Source of the DNA: Desulfobacillus sp041396245
GTDB taxonomy: Bacteria; Pseudomonadota; Gammaproteobacteria; Burkholderiales; Rhodocyclaceae
Direction: 5' to 3'
DNA length: 64,000 nt
Assembly: GCA_041396245.1 (NCBI GenBank)
Contig: JAWKYW010000007.1
Coordinates: 1-64,000, forward strand
The notes under the pieces were generated by a model, which did not search any database, was not told the origin of the DNA, and was given only the letters and a program-made list of their open reading frames with translations. Made by a program: the position numbers and the translations under genes. Below, in pieces: positions 34,863 to 43,685 of the stretch (within the stretch, counting starts at the first letter, position 1; each line of letters begins with the position of its first letter).

Positions 34863-35594
34863 TTACCAGGAGGTCACGTCGTCGAGCGAAGGCTCGGCCT
34901 TGGCCGGCTTGGGCAGCTTGCCATCGACCTTGAGCGGGTTGTCGGCGCGCACCAGTTCGTCCTCGTGGATGCGCAGCTTGGTCTTGCGCCGCGGCAGGTA
35001 ATGGTTGGCCGGCTGCGTGCCCCACTCCGGCATGAGCGGATAGCCGCCGCTCTCGCGGATTGCCTGCGACACTTCGGATTCCGGATCGTGCACGTCGCCG
35101 AACAGGCGCGCGCTGGTCGGGCAGGCGAGGACGCAGGCCGGCTTGCGGTCGCGTTCCGCCAGCGACTTGTCGTAGATGCGGTCCACGCACAGCGTGCACT
35201 TCTTCATCACCTTCTGCTGCTCGTCGATCTCGCGCGCGCCGTAGGGGCAGGCCCAGGAGCAGTACTTGCAGCCGATGCACTTGTCGTAGTCGACGAGGAC
35301 GATGCCGTCCTCCGCCCGCTTGTAGGAGGCGCCGGTCGGGCACACCGGCACGCAGGGCGGCTCCTCGCAATGCAGGCAGGACTTCGGGAAGTGCACGGTT
35401 TCCGTGTTCGGGAACTCGCCCACCTCGAAAGTCTGCACGCGGTTGAAGAAGGTGCCGGTCGGATCGGCGCCGTAGGGATTGAAGTCGCTCATCGGGCCGG
35501 CCTGCCCCGAGGTGTTCCACTCCTTGCAGCTCGTCACGCAGGCATGGCAGCCGACGCAGACGTTGAGGTCGATGACCAGGGCCAGTTGCGTCAT
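34863..35594 (-). CDS. soeB: Sulfite dehydrogenase iron-sulfur subunit SoeB
   Basis: A 243-residue ferredoxin-like electron-transfer subunit. Four cysteine clusters are visible: CVGCHACVTSCKEWN, CLHCEEPPCVPVCP, CIGCKYCSWACPYG and the late pair CTLC...CVLACP, the pattern of DmsB/PsrB proteins carrying four [4Fe-4S] centres. There is no Tat signal, in line with a cytoplasmic Soe complex. A palindromic repeat separates it from soeA. Confidence 0.92.
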   Translation of the reverse strand: MTQLALVIDLNVCVGCHACVTSCKEWNTSGQAGPMSDFNPYGADPTGTFFNRVQTFEVGEFPNTETVHFPKSCLHCEEPPCVPVCPTGASYKRAEDGIVLVDYDKCIGCKYCSWACPYGAREIDEQQKVMKKCTLCVDRIYDKSLAERDRKPACVLACPTSARLFGDVHDPESEVSQAIRESGGYPLMPEWGTQPANHYLPRRKTKLRIHEDELVRADNPLKVDGKLPKPAKAEPSLDDVTSW

Positions 35595-35606
35595 GCGCAG
35601 TCCTCC

Positions 35607-35674
35607 GTAGGTCGGGCTTCAGCCCGACTGCGGCGGTTGATCAACCTTTCATGTCGGGCTGAAGCCCGACCTAC
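35607..35674. repeat. Double-hairpin palindromic repeat, copy 2
   Basis: Arms 35607-35628 and 35653-35674, same sequence class as copy 1 (GGGCTTCAGCCC form). It fills most of the gap between soeA and soeB inside the operon, where its hairpins could shape mRNA stability and subunit ratio. Confidence 0.9.
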
Positions 35675-35679
35675 GTGTG

Positions 35680-38589
35680 TCATGGCCGCCTCCCCGCGAA
35701 GTAATCCCACAGGCTCTTGCGCTCTTCCTGCCCCGGATAGGGCTTGAGCGGCTCGAACTGAGGCGATGTTTCCGCCGTCTCGCCGGGGCTGACTTTTGCA
35801 ATCCGCACGCGCACGTCGTACCAGGCGGCCTGGCCGGTAATCGGGTCGGAGTTCGAGACAAATGACATGCCCCTCTCCCCCTGCCCCTCTCCCCGCGGGG
35901 GAGAGGGGAGACGATCAGCGGGCAGCTCCTCCGAAATGACGTGGTTGAGCAGGAAGCCCAGCTTCGACTCGTTCGCATCCGGCGTCAGGTTCCAGGCGCC
36001 GGCGGCCTTGCCGATGGCGTTCCAGGTCCACACCGTGCCCGGCTCCACCGCCTCGGAGTGGCGCGCCATGCAGCGCACCTTGCCCCATTGCGACTCGACC
36101 CAGATCCAGTCGCCGTCGTCGATGCCGGCCAGCCGCGCCGTGCGCGCATTCACGAACAGGTAGTTGTGCGCATGGATCTGCCGCAGCCAGGCGTTCTGCG
36201 AATCCCATGAGTGGTACATCGCCATCGGCCGCTGCGTCACCGCCGCGAGCGGATACTTGTGCGTGTCGGTCGCCTGCACTTCGAGCGGATCGAAATAGAA
36301 GGGCAGCGGATCGAAATAGGTCTCGATGCGCTGCTTCAGGTGTTCCGGCGGCTTGCGCGTGATGCCCTTGCCCTGCGCGGCGAGGCGGAATTTTTGCAGC
36401 ACCTCGGAATACAGGTGGATCAGGATCGGCTCGGCGTAGCGCGTGATGCGGCTGCGCTGCGACCATTCGAGGTAGCCCTGGTTCCAGTTGCGCATGTACT
36501 GGTAGGAGCGCGGCAGCTCGTGATGGTAAACGCAATTGTTCTGCGCATACATTTCCCACTGGCGCGGGTTCGGCTCGCCGCGCATGAATTTCTCGCCGCC
36601 CTTGCCGCGCCAGCCGGCGAGGAAGCCGATGCCGGAGCCCGGCTCGGTCTCGTAGTTGGTGATGAAGTCCGGGTAGTCGCGATACTTGCGCGTCCCGTCC
36701 TTGTTGACGAACACCGGCAGCTTCAGGCGCGTGCCCAATTCGATCAGCACCTCCTGGAAGGGCTTGCACTCGCCGGTCGGCGCGAGCACCGGGATGCGCA
36801 CCGAATCCACCGGGCCGTCGAATTCCGAGATCGGCCGGTCGAGCATCGACATCACGTCGTGGCGCTCGAGGTAGGTGGTGTCCGGCAGCACCAGGTCGGC
36901 GAAGGCCGTCATCTCCGACTGGAAGGCATCGCAGACGGCGATGAAGGGAATCCTGTATTCGCCCTGCTCGTCCTTGTCGTTCAGCATCTTCCTCACCTCC
37001 ACCGTGTTCATGGTGGAGTTCCACGCCATGTTGGCCATGAAGATCAGCAGGGTGTCGATGCGGTAGGGATCGCCGCGCCAGGCGTTGGTGATGACGTTGT
37101 GCATGAGGCCGTGCACCGAGAGCGGATACTCCCAGGAGAAGGCCTTGTCGATGCGCACCGGCTTGCCGGCGTCGTCGACGAACAGGTCGTCGGGCTCGGC
37201 CGGCCAGCCCAGCGCCATGCCGTCGAGCGGTGAATCGGGTTTGACGGCCAGCGGCGTGTTGGGCGTCTTGGCGCAGGGCGGGATCGGCCGCGGGAACGGC
37301 GCCTTGTGGCGGAAGCCGCCCGGCCGGTCGATGGTGCCGAGCAGCGACATCAGGATGGCCAGCGCGCGGATGGTGTGGAAGCCGTTGGAGTGCGCCGCCA
37401 GGCCGCGCATGGCATGGAAGGCCACCGGGTTGCCGGTGACGGTGTCATGTTCCTTGCCCCAGGAATCCGTCCACGCGATGGGCAGCTCGATCTTCTGGTC
37501 GCGCGCCGTGACGCCCATCTCATAGGCGAGACGCTTGATGGTCGCGGCGGGAATGCCGGTCAGGCCCTCGGCCCATTCCGGCGTGTAGTCCTTCACCCGC
37601 TCCTGCAGCAGCTGGAAGGACGGCTTCACCGGCGTGCCGTCGGCCAGCTTGAACTCGCCTAAAAGGTATGGATCGCAGCCCTCGGTGTGCGTGACCACCG
37701 GCTTGTTGGCGGCACGATCCCACCACAGCTTGTTCTGCGGATCGAAGCAGCCCTCTTCCTCCGGCACCTCGGTGCGCAGGAACATGCCGAACTCGTCGCT
37801 CTTCTCGTCAAGGTTCACCAATTGGCCGGCATTGGTGTAGCGCACCAGGAAGTCGCGGTCGTAGAGGCCCTGGGCGATGATCTCGTGGATGATCGCCAGC
37901 AGCAGCGCGCCGTCTGTGCCCGGGCGGATCGGCACCCACTCGTCGGCGATGGCCGAATAGCCGGTGCGCACCGGGTTGATGGAGACGAAGCGGCCGCCGT
38001 TGCGCTTGAATTTCGAAATCGCGATCTTGAGCGGATTGGAATGGTGGTCCTCCGCCGTGCCGATCATGACGAACAGCTTGGCGCGGTCGAGGTCCGGCCC
38101 GCCGAACTCCCAGAAGGAGCCGCCGATGGTGTAGATCATGCCGGCGGCCATGTTCACCGAGCAGAAGCCGCCGTGCGCCGCGTAGTTGGGCGTGCCGAAC
38201 TGGCGCGCGAAGAGGCCGGTCAGCGCCTGCATCTGGTCGCGGCCGGTAAACAGGGCGAACTTCTTCGGATCGGTGGCGCGGATCTTCGCCAGCCGCTCCG
38301 TCAGGAGGGTGAAGGCCTGCTCCCAGGAAATCGCCTCGAACTCGCCCGCGCCGCGCTCGCTGCCCGGCTTGCGCAGCAGCGGCTGCGTCAGCCGCGCCGG
38401 CGAATACTGCTTCATGATGCCGGAGCTGCCCTTGGCACAGATCACGCCCTGGTTGAGCGGATGGTCGGGGTTGCCGTCGATGTAGCGCACCTGCCCGTCG
38501 ACCAGATGCACGCGGATGCCGCAGCGGCAGGCGCACATGTAGCAGGTGGTTTTCTTGACCTCCTGCACGGACGGAGTCGAAGCGGACAT
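35680..38589 (-). CDS. soeA: Sulfite dehydrogenase molybdopterin subunit SoeA
   Basis: A 969-residue molybdopterin enzyme of the DMSO reductase/PsrA family that oxidises sulfite to sulfate in the cytoplasm. The N-terminal [4Fe-4S] motif is CYMCACRCGIRVHL followed by GVICAKGSSGI. Then GRDQMQALTGLFARQFG and MIGTAEDHHSNPL bind the cofactor. It lacks a Tat signal, which separates SoeA from exported Psr/Phs enzymes and supports cytoplasmic sulfite oxidation. Near residues 892-908 a stretch rich in Pro, Arg and Gly (RLPSPPRGEGQGERG) is encoded by an inserted palindromic element. Related polysulfide or thiosulfate reductases remain an alternative, but soeBC and apr/sat nearby favour sulfite. Confidence 0.88.
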   Translation of the reverse strand: MSASTPSVQEVKKTTCYMCACRCGIRVHLVDGQVRYIDGNPDHPLNQGVICAKGSSGIMKQYSPARLTQPLLRKPGSERGAGEFEAISWEQAFTLLTERLAKIRATDPKKFALFTGRDQMQALTGLFARQFGTPNYAAHGGFCSVNMAAGMIYTIGGSFWEFGGPDLDRAKLFVMIGTAEDHHSNPLKIAISKFKRNGGRFVSINPVRTGYSAIADEWVPIRPGTDGALLLAIIHEIIAQGLYDRDFLVRYTNAGQLVNLDEKSDEFGMFLRTEVPEEEGCFDPQNKLWWDRAANKPVVTHTEGCDPYLLGEFKLADGTPVKPSFQLLQERVKDYTPEWAEGLTGIPAATIKRLAYEMGVTARDQKIELPIAWTDSWGKEHDTVTGNPVAFHAMRGLAAHSNGFHTIRALAILMSLLGTIDRPGGFRHKAPFPRPIPPCAKTPNTPLAVKPDSPLDGMALGWPAEPDDLFVDDAGKPVRIDKAFSWEYPLSVHGLMHNVITNAWRGDPYRIDTLLIFMANMAWNSTMNTVEVRKMLNDKDEQGEYRIPFIAVCDAFQSEMTAFADLVLPDTTYLERHDVMSMLDRPISEFDGPVDSVRIPVLAPTGECKPFQEVLIELGTRLKLPVFVNKDGTRKYRDYPDFITNYETEPGSGIGFLAGWRGKGGEKFMRGEPNPRQWEMYAQNNCVYHHELPRSYQYMRNWNQGYLEWSQRSRITRYAEPILIHLYSEVLQKFRLAAQGKGITRKPPEHLKQRIETYFDPLPFYFDPLEVQATDTHKYPLAAVTQRPMAMYHSWDSQNAWLRQIHAHNYLFVNARTARLAGIDDGDWIWVESQWGKVRCMARHSEAVEPGTVWTWNAIGKAAGAWNLTPDANESKLGFLLNHVISEELPADRLPSPPRGEGQGERGMSFVSNSDPITGQAAWYDVRVRIAKVSPGETAETSPQFEPLKPYPGQEERKSLWDYFAGRRP
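35870..35910. repeat. GC-rich palindromic element inside soeA
   Basis: CCCCTCTCCCC occurs at 35870-35880 and again at 35884-35894; the second copy pairs perfectly with GGGGAGAGGGG at 35898-35908. Elements of this kind are usually intergenic. Here it keeps the soeA frame open and adds roughly 15 residues between the LPAD and MSFVSN segments. Confidence 0.75.
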
Positions 38590-38672
38590 GGTTTGGAGTT
38601 AAATATATTAGCGGTTGTTGATATTCTTCGGGCTTTGCGCCAAGTCCTCAAGCCAATTGTTTTTATTTCACC

Positions 38673-38700
38673 ATAAGTAGCCTACTCTTGCTCTACTTAT
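38673..38700. promoter_or_regulatory. Inverted repeat between soeA and the divergent gene, candidate operator
   Basis: ATAAGTAG (38673-38680) and CTACTTAT (38693-38700) are exact complements 12 bases apart. Inside lies a second small palindrome AGTAG-C-CTACT. It is 84-111 bases upstream of soeA and about 130 upstream of the plus-strand gene, a plausible LysR-type or other dimer site. Confidence 0.5.
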
Positions 38701-38720
38701 GGGTCGGTGTAAGCTTTACG

Positions 38721-38800
38721 CAGGTCGGCCTTCAGGCCGACAATTGCGGTTGTTGTCCCACAGGGATTTCCTTTGGTCATCGGGCTGAAGCCCGACCTAC
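38721..38800. repeat. Double-hairpin palindromic repeat, copy 3
   Basis: Left arm 38721-38741 is of the GGCCTTCAGGCC form, right arm 38779-38800 of the GGGCTGAAGCCC form, so this copy mixes both variants. It lies in the divergent region between soeA and the 131-residue protein. Confidence 0.85.
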
Positions 38801-38828
38801 AAGCCCAGCTACAATTTTCAGGCCAGCC

Positions 38829-39224
38829 ATGAACGACATTCCCGCATTCAATCCCGCCGAGCGGCGCGCCGTCGAAGCCGCCATGATCTACCGTTACGGC
38901 CAGCTCGTCGACCTGCAGGAAGCCGACGTCGAGGTTCGCCTGGTGCCCGGTTCCGAAGACCTGACCACCGTACCCGGCATTTACTGGAACGAGCGCAACG
39001 TCCAGTTCGTCGTCTGCAAGCTGCCCGACCGGCACTACCGCTCCTATTTCTTCTACAGCGAAGACAAGCAGTACCGCATCGGCGAGCAGGACTACGAGGT
39101 CATCGAGGACTGCGTGCGCAACCTGCTCCAGCTGCAGGTCGACCACGATACGAAACGCCGCGCCATCATGTCCAACCCCGGCCTCGGCCCGGACGACGAT
39201 TACCACGGCCCGATCGTAGTGTGA
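38829..39224 (+). CDS. Conserved protein of unknown function divergent from soeABC
   Basis: A soluble 131-residue protein beginning MNDIPAFNPAERRAVEAAMI, with RLVPGSEDLTTVPGIYWNER and VVCKLPDRHYRSYFFYSEDK, and an acidic C-terminus (LGPDDDYHGP). There is no signal peptide, membrane segment or cysteine cluster. I recognise no domain. Its place between soeABC and the qmo/hdr genes makes a sulfur-related or regulatory function plausible but unproven. ATG 38829 was chosen because the longer frame runs into the palindromic repeat. Confidence 0.7.
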   Translation: MNDIPAFNPAERRAVEAAMIYRYGQLVDLQEADVEVRLVPGSEDLTTVPGIYWNERNVQFVVCKLPDRHYRSYFFYSEDKQYRIGEQDYEVIEDCVRNLLQLQVDHDTKRRAIMSNPGLGPDDDYHGPIVV

Positions 39225-39248
39225 TCCAAACACCCTAACCGCCTAAGA

Positions 39249-39340
39249 ACGCAGAGATCGCAAAGACGCAAAGAGCGCAAAGATGAAAAGCATTTCGTTC
39301 TTGCTTTCTTTGCGTCCTTCGCGCCTTTGCGCCCTTTGCG
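39249..39340. repeat. A-rich CGCAAAGA-type intergenic repeat
   Basis: Tandem degenerate units CGCAAAGACGCAAAGAGCGC are followed about 45 bases later by complementary units CTTTGCGTCC, CGCCTTTGCG and CCTTTGCG, forming a long imperfect hairpin. Such elements are scattered between genes in many bacteria; origin unknown. It ends just before the metallophosphoesterase start. Confidence 0.65.
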
Positions 39341-39356
39341 TTGAGAGAGGTTTCTT

Positions 39357-39881
39357 TTGAAGATCTGCATCGTCTCCGACAGTCACGACCGCGGCCCCAT
39401 GCTGGCAGCGGCGGTCGAGGAAGCGAAGTCGCTGGGCGCCGAGGCCGTCCTCCACTGCGGCGACATCATCGGTCCCAATACCCTCAAGCCCCTGCTCGCC
39501 ATCGGCCTGCCGACCCACGTCATCCACGGCAACAACCTCGGTGATTTCACCGCCATCAGCCAGATGGCGACCCGCTCCGGTGGCCTGCTGCATTACCACG
39601 GCGGCGACGCATCGATCGAACTGGGCGGGCGAAAAATCTTTCTCGTTCACTATCCGCACTACGGCCGTGCCATGGCCTGCACCGGCGACTACGACCTGGT
39701 CTGCTGCGGCCACAGCCACAAGCCTGAAATTGCGCAACAGCCGAATGTCAGGGGCAGCGAATCCTGGCTGGTGAACCCCGGCACCGTGGCCGGCCTCGGT
39801 GCGCCGGCGGCTACCTGGGTGCTGGGCGACCTGGCAACGATGGAATTCGCCATCCGTCCGCTCGCCATGCAGACCGTTTGA
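39357..39881 (+). CDS. YfcE/MJ0936-family metallophosphoesterase
   Basis: A 174-residue calcineurin-like phosphoesterase. Metal-binding motifs are SDSHDRG (residues 7-13), HCGDIIGPN, HGNN and the paired HYPHYG and CCGHSHKPE, followed by VNPGTVAGLG. Family members cleave phosphodiesters of unknown natural substrate. The start is TTG 39357 after GAGAGAGG; there is no ATG in the conserved position. It precedes the qmo operon but a regulatory gap separates them. Confidence 0.85.
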   Translation: MKICIVSDSHDRGPMLAAAVEEAKSLGAEAVLHCGDIIGPNTLKPLLAIGLPTHVIHGNNLGDFTAISQMATRSGGLLHYHGGDASIELGGRKIFLVHYPHYGRAMACTGDYDLVCCGHSHKPEIAQQPNVRGSESWLVNPGTVAGLGAPAATWVLGDLATMEFAIRPLAMQTV

Positions 39882-39900
39882 CCCCATCAACCCAAGTGGT

Positions 39901-39914
39901 TTGATTTGCGTCAA
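39901..39914 (+). promoter_or_regulatory. FNR/DNR-like box upstream of qmoA
   Basis: TTGATTTGCGTCAA matches TTGAT-N4-ATCAA with one mismatch. It lies about 130 bases before qmoA. No good -10 sits at the classical class II distance, so the promoter geometry is uncertain. Confidence 0.5.
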
Positions 39915-40040
39915 GCTTCCCTTGAATACGGGATTGAGTCTTTCAATCTTCACATAGGGAAATTGAGACGAGAATCAGCGCGTTGTTGATTAGAATCCGT
40001 TTCTGTTCTTCAACAAGAATTCCAGTTTCCGGGAGGCTCG

Positions 40041-41324
40041 ATGTCAGCATCCATCGCTACCAGCCAGACGATCCTCGTCGTGGGCGGCGGCATCTCCGGC
40101 ATGACGGCGGCGCTCGAAGCCGCCGAGTGCGGCAAGCAGGTCATCCTCGCCGAGAAGCTGCCCACCCTCGGCGGGCGCACGGCGCTGCTCTACCGCTACT
40201 TTCCCAAGATGTGCCACCCCACCTGCGGCCTCGAGATCAACCTGAAGCGCCTCAAGGGCAATCCCAACCTGCGCGTCATGACCATGACCGAGGTGGCCGC
40301 GGTCAGCGGCACGCGCGGCGACTACACCGTCACCCTCAAGGTCAAGCCGCGCTACGTGAATGAGAACTGCACGGCCTGCGGCGACTGTGGCAGCGCGGTG
40401 TCGGCCGAGATTCCCAACCCGGCCAACTACGGCCTGGACAGGATCAAGGCCGCCTACCTGCCGCACGGCATGGCCTACCCGCAGCGCTACGTCATCGACC
40501 CCTCCATCGTCGGCACACCCGACGGCGAAGCGGCCAAGGCCGCCTGCAAGGTCGGCGCGGTCGACCTCGCCATGCAGGAGGAAACCGTCGAGCTGAAGGT
40601 CGGCAGCGTGGTCTGGGCCACCGGCTGGCGGCCCTACGACGCGGCGAAGATCCAGCCCTACGGCTACGGCCGCATCCCCAACGTCGTCACCAGCCTCGAG
40701 TTCGAGCGCATGGCCGATCCGCACGGCCCGACCGGGGGCAAGCTGCTGCGCGCCGACGGCAAGGAGGCGAAGAACGTCGCCTTCATCCAGTGCGCCGGCT
40801 CGCGCGACGAGAACCACCTGCGCCACTGCTCGCGCATCTGCTGCATGGCTTCCCTCAAGCAGACCCACTATGTGCGCGAGGCCTGCGGCGACGAGGGCAA
40901 GTCGACGATCTACTACATCGACATCCGCGCCATCGACCGCTTCGAGGACTTCTACCAGAGCGTGCAGAACGACCCGACGGTGAGCTTCGTCAAGTCGAAG
41001 GTCGCGCGCATCGCCCTGAACGAAGAAACCGGCAGCCCGGTGCTGCACGGCGTCGACACCGAGGGCTATAACCGTTACGCCACCGAGCACGACCTCGTCG
41101 TGCTGGCCGTCGGCATGGAGCCCGAAGTCACCGGTGTGAAACTGCCCGAGGACATCGTCCTCGACTCCTCGAACTTCATCGAGGGCTCGAAGAGCGGCGG
41201 CATGTTCGGCGCCGGCAGCGCGGCGAGCCCGCTCGACGTCAACCGCTCCGTGCAAAGCGCCACGGCAGCCAGCCTGAAGGCAATTCAAGTGATCCACAAG
41301 ACTGCTTCGACGGAGGCCGCATGA
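40041..41324 (+). CDS. qmoA: QmoA/HdrA-like FAD oxidoreductase subunit
   Basis: A 427-residue flavoprotein of the HdrA family. FAD-binding motif ILVVGGGISGMTAALEAAE lies at residues 11-29. The cysteine cluster CTACGDCGSAV and the later CAGSRDENHLRHCSRICC follow, then the C-terminal FAD block VVLAVGMEP...GGMFGAGSAASP. QmoA, with QmoB, is the electron partner of APS reductase. Its stop overlaps qmoB (ATGA). The short length without extra ferredoxin domains separates QmoA from methanogen HdrA. Confidence 0.9.
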   Translation: MSASIATSQTILVVGGGISGMTAALEAAECGKQVILAEKLPTLGGRTALLYRYFPKMCHPTCGLEINLKRLKGNPNLRVMTMTEVAAVSGTRGDYTVTLKVKPRYVNENCTACGDCGSAVSAEIPNPANYGLDRIKAAYLPHGMAYPQRYVIDPSIVGTPDGEAAKAACKVGAVDLAMQEETVELKVGSVVWATGWRPYDAAKIQPYGYGRIPNVVTSLEFERMADPHGPTGGKLLRADGKEAKNVAFIQCAGSRDENHLRHCSRICCMASLKQTHYVREACGDEGKSTIYYIDIRAIDRFEDFYQSVQNDPTVSFVKSKVARIALNEETGSPVLHGVDTEGYNRYATEHDLVVLAVGMEPEVTGVKLPEDIVLDSSNFIEGSKSGGMFGAGSAASPLDVNRSVQSATAASLKAIQVIHKTASTEAA

Positions 41325-43594
41325 ATACCCCTGCCGCCCCCGCAACGCCCAAATACGCCGCCTACATCTGTTCCGGCTGCGGCCTCGGCGACAAGCTCGA
41401 CGTCCCGATGCTGGAGAAGATCGCCCAGAAGGAAGGCAAGATGGCGGTGGTGAAAAGCCACTCCTTCCTCTGCAACGCCGAAGGCGTGCAGATGATCCGC
41501 GACGACATCGCCAACGACGGCGTCACCCACCTGTGCATCGCCGCCTGCTCGCGCCGCGCCAAGGCCGAGGCCTTCAGCTTCCCCGAAGCCGCCGTCTCCC
41601 GCGCCAACCTGCGCGAAGGCGTGATCTGGGTCGTCGCCGAAGGGTCCGAGCACGACGAGGTGCGCCAGGAAATGGCCGAGGACTACGTGCGCATGGGCTG
41701 CGCCGAAGTCAGGAAGATGAAAGTGCCGGCCGGCAACGTCAAGGAAGCCTCGAGCAAGAAGATCCTCGTCGTCGGCGGCGGCATGTCCGGCATGACGGCG
41801 GCGCTGGCCGCGGCCGAAGCCGGCTACGAGGTGGCGCTGGTCGAGAAATCCGGCACCCTCGGCGGCTTTGCCAACAATCTGTGGAAGCGCGTGCCCTTCG
41901 CCGCGCCCTATGCCGAGGCCCAGCCGGTCGGTGCGACGGAACTGGCGGCGCAGGTCTCGGCCAACCCGAAGATAAAGGTGCACCTGAATTCGACCGTCGC
42001 CGAGACGGCCGGCGCGCCCGGCCGCTTCGTCGTGAAGATCGCCCAGGAATCGGGGTCCGTTGCCGAGGAACTCTGCGGCGCGATCGTCCAGGCCACCGGC
42101 TTCACCCCCTACGACCTCGCCAGGCTGCCGGAGCTCGGCGGCGGCCAGCCCAACGTCGTCGACCAGGCCGGGCTGGAAGCGCTTGCCAAGCAAGCCGACG
42201 GCGGGCCGATCAAGCGCGCCGACGGCAAGGAAGTGAAGTCGGTCGTCTTCGTGCAGTGCGCCGGCCAGCGCGACACCTCTGGCCAGCACCTGGCCTACTG
42301 CTCCGGCCACTGCTGCGCCACCAGCATCAAGCAGGCGACCTACTTCAAGGACCGGAACCCCGACATCGACACCGTGGTGATATACCAGGACCTGCGCGTG
42401 CCGGGCATGGGCGAGGACTTCTACCGCAGCGCCCAGGACAAGGGCGTCGTCTTCACCAAGGGCAAGGCGTCCAAGGTAAGCGGCGGCCTCAGTGGCGAAA
42501 TGAGCTGCAAGGTCGACTTCAAGGACCTCATCCTGAATGAAGACGCCAGCATCGACGCCGACCTCGTCGTGCTCGCCACCGGCCAGGTGCCGAACGCCGG
42601 CGTGAACCTCGACGAGTGGACCGCCACCGTCACCGCCGCCGAGAGCGGCGACGAGGCGGCGAAGCTGAAGAAGGGCGAACTGCAGAAGGTTTCCGTGCTC
42701 AACCTGGACTACCGCCAGGGCCCGGACATGCCGCAGTTCAAGTACGGCTTCGCCGACTCGCACTTCATCTGCTTCCCCTATGAAACCCGCCGCACCGGCA
42801 TTTACGCCGCCGGCCCGACGCGCCGGCCGATGGACATGCTGCAGGCCACCGAGGACGCCACCGGCGCCGCGCTGAAGGCGATCCAGGCGGTGGAGAACGT
42901 CGAGAAGGGCCGCGCCGCCCATCCGCGCGCCTGGGACCTGTCCTTCCCCACGGCGCGCCTCGAAGGCTGCACGCAGTGCAAGCGCTGCACGGTGGAATGC
43001 CCCTTCGGCGCCATCGACGAGGACGAGAAGCGCTTCCCGAAGTTCAACGAGGAACGCTGCCGCCGCTGCGGCACCTGCATGGGCGCCTGTCCGGTGCGCG
43101 TCATCTCCTTCGAGAACTATTCCTGCGACACCGTCGGCATGCAGATCAAGGCCGTCAACATCCCCGACGAGTTCGAGGAAAAGCCGCGCATCCTCATCCT
43201 CGCCTGCGAGAACGACGCCTACCCGGCGCTCGACATGGCCGGCATCCAGCGCATGACCTATTCGGCCTACGTGCGGGCGATCCCGGTGCGCTGCCTCGGT
43301 TCGGTCAATACCATCTGGATCACCGACGCGCTCAACTCCGGCTACGACGGCGTGATGATGATGGGCTGCAAGAAGGGCGACGACTACCAGTGCCACTTCG
43401 TCAAGGGCTCGGAGATGGCCTTCTACCGCATGAGCAAGATCGACGACACGCTGAAGCAGCTCGGCCTCGAAACCGAGCGCGTGCAGACGCTGGAGGTGGC
43501 GATCACCGACAACGCCCGCGTGGTGAAGCTGATCAACGAGTACGTCGACCAGATCAAGGAAATCGGCCTGTCCCCGATGAAGGGTTTCGGCTAA
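41321..43594 (+). CDS. qmoB: QmoB/HdrA-like flavoprotein with MvhD domain
   Basis: A 757-residue protein. Residues 1-135 form an N-terminal part starting YAAYICSGCGLGDKL. The HdrA-like FAD domain begins KILVVGGGMSGMTAALAAAE near 147. Two [4Fe-4S] motifs, CTQCKRCTVECPFGAI and CRRCGTCMGACPVRVI, lie near 550-595. The last 140 residues (from ILILACENDAYPALDMA) are an MvhD/FlpD domain with cysteines in MGCKKGDDYQCHF. This order is typical of QmoB. Translationally coupled to qmoA. Confidence 0.9.
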   Translation: MNTPAAPATPKYAAYICSGCGLGDKLDVPMLEKIAQKEGKMAVVKSHSFLCNAEGVQMIRDDIANDGVTHLCIAACSRRAKAEAFSFPEAAVSRANLREGVIWVVAEGSEHDEVRQEMAEDYVRMGCAEVRKMKVPAGNVKEASSKKILVVGGGMSGMTAALAAAEAGYEVALVEKSGTLGGFANNLWKRVPFAAPYAEAQPVGATELAAQVSANPKIKVHLNSTVAETAGAPGRFVVKIAQESGSVAEELCGAIVQATGFTPYDLARLPELGGGQPNVVDQAGLEALAKQADGGPIKRADGKEVKSVVFVQCAGQRDTSGQHLAYCSGHCCATSIKQATYFKDRNPDIDTVVIYQDLRVPGMGEDFYRSAQDKGVVFTKGKASKVSGGLSGEMSCKVDFKDLILNEDASIDADLVVLATGQVPNAGVNLDEWTATVTAAESGDEAAKLKKGELQKVSVLNLDYRQGPDMPQFKYGFADSHFICFPYETRRTGIYAAGPTRRPMDMLQATEDATGAALKAIQAVENVEKGRAAHPRAWDLSFPTARLEGCTQCKRCTVECPFGAIDEDEKRFPKFNEERCRRCGTCMGACPVRVISFENYSCDTVGMQIKAVNIPDEFEEKPRILILACENDAYPALDMAGIQRMTYSAYVRAIPVRCLGSVNTIWITDALNSGYDGVMMMGCKKGDDYQCHFVKGSEMAFYRMSKIDDTLKQLGLETERVQTLEVAITDNARVVKLINEYVDQIKEIGLSPMKGFG

Positions 43595-43616
43595 CCATGG
43601 ACTACCTATCCCCCGG

Positions 43617-43637
43617 CCCCTTTCCCGTGGAAAGGGG
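43617..43637. repeat. Short palindrome between qmoB and hdrC
   Basis: CCCCTTTCC, three bases, GGAAAGGGG: a perfect hairpin in the 91-base gap, similar in style to the element inside soeA. Without a T-run it is unlikely to terminate; it may modulate qmoB/hdrC ratio. Confidence 0.6.
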
Positions 43638-43685
43638 TGACGAAGGTTCAGCCGCTGCGCGGCTTCCATGAAAGGGATTGAGAGA

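Noticed and set aside
33901..35520. Fusion of SoeB and SoeC suggested by one continuous open frame
   Set aside because: The upstream part of that frame is out of phase with the real SoeB cysteine clusters. SoeC starts at 34857, 5 bases after soeB ends.
38590..38672. FNR box upstream of soeA
   Set aside because: TTGATATTC looks like a half-site but no ATCAA half follows at the right distance.
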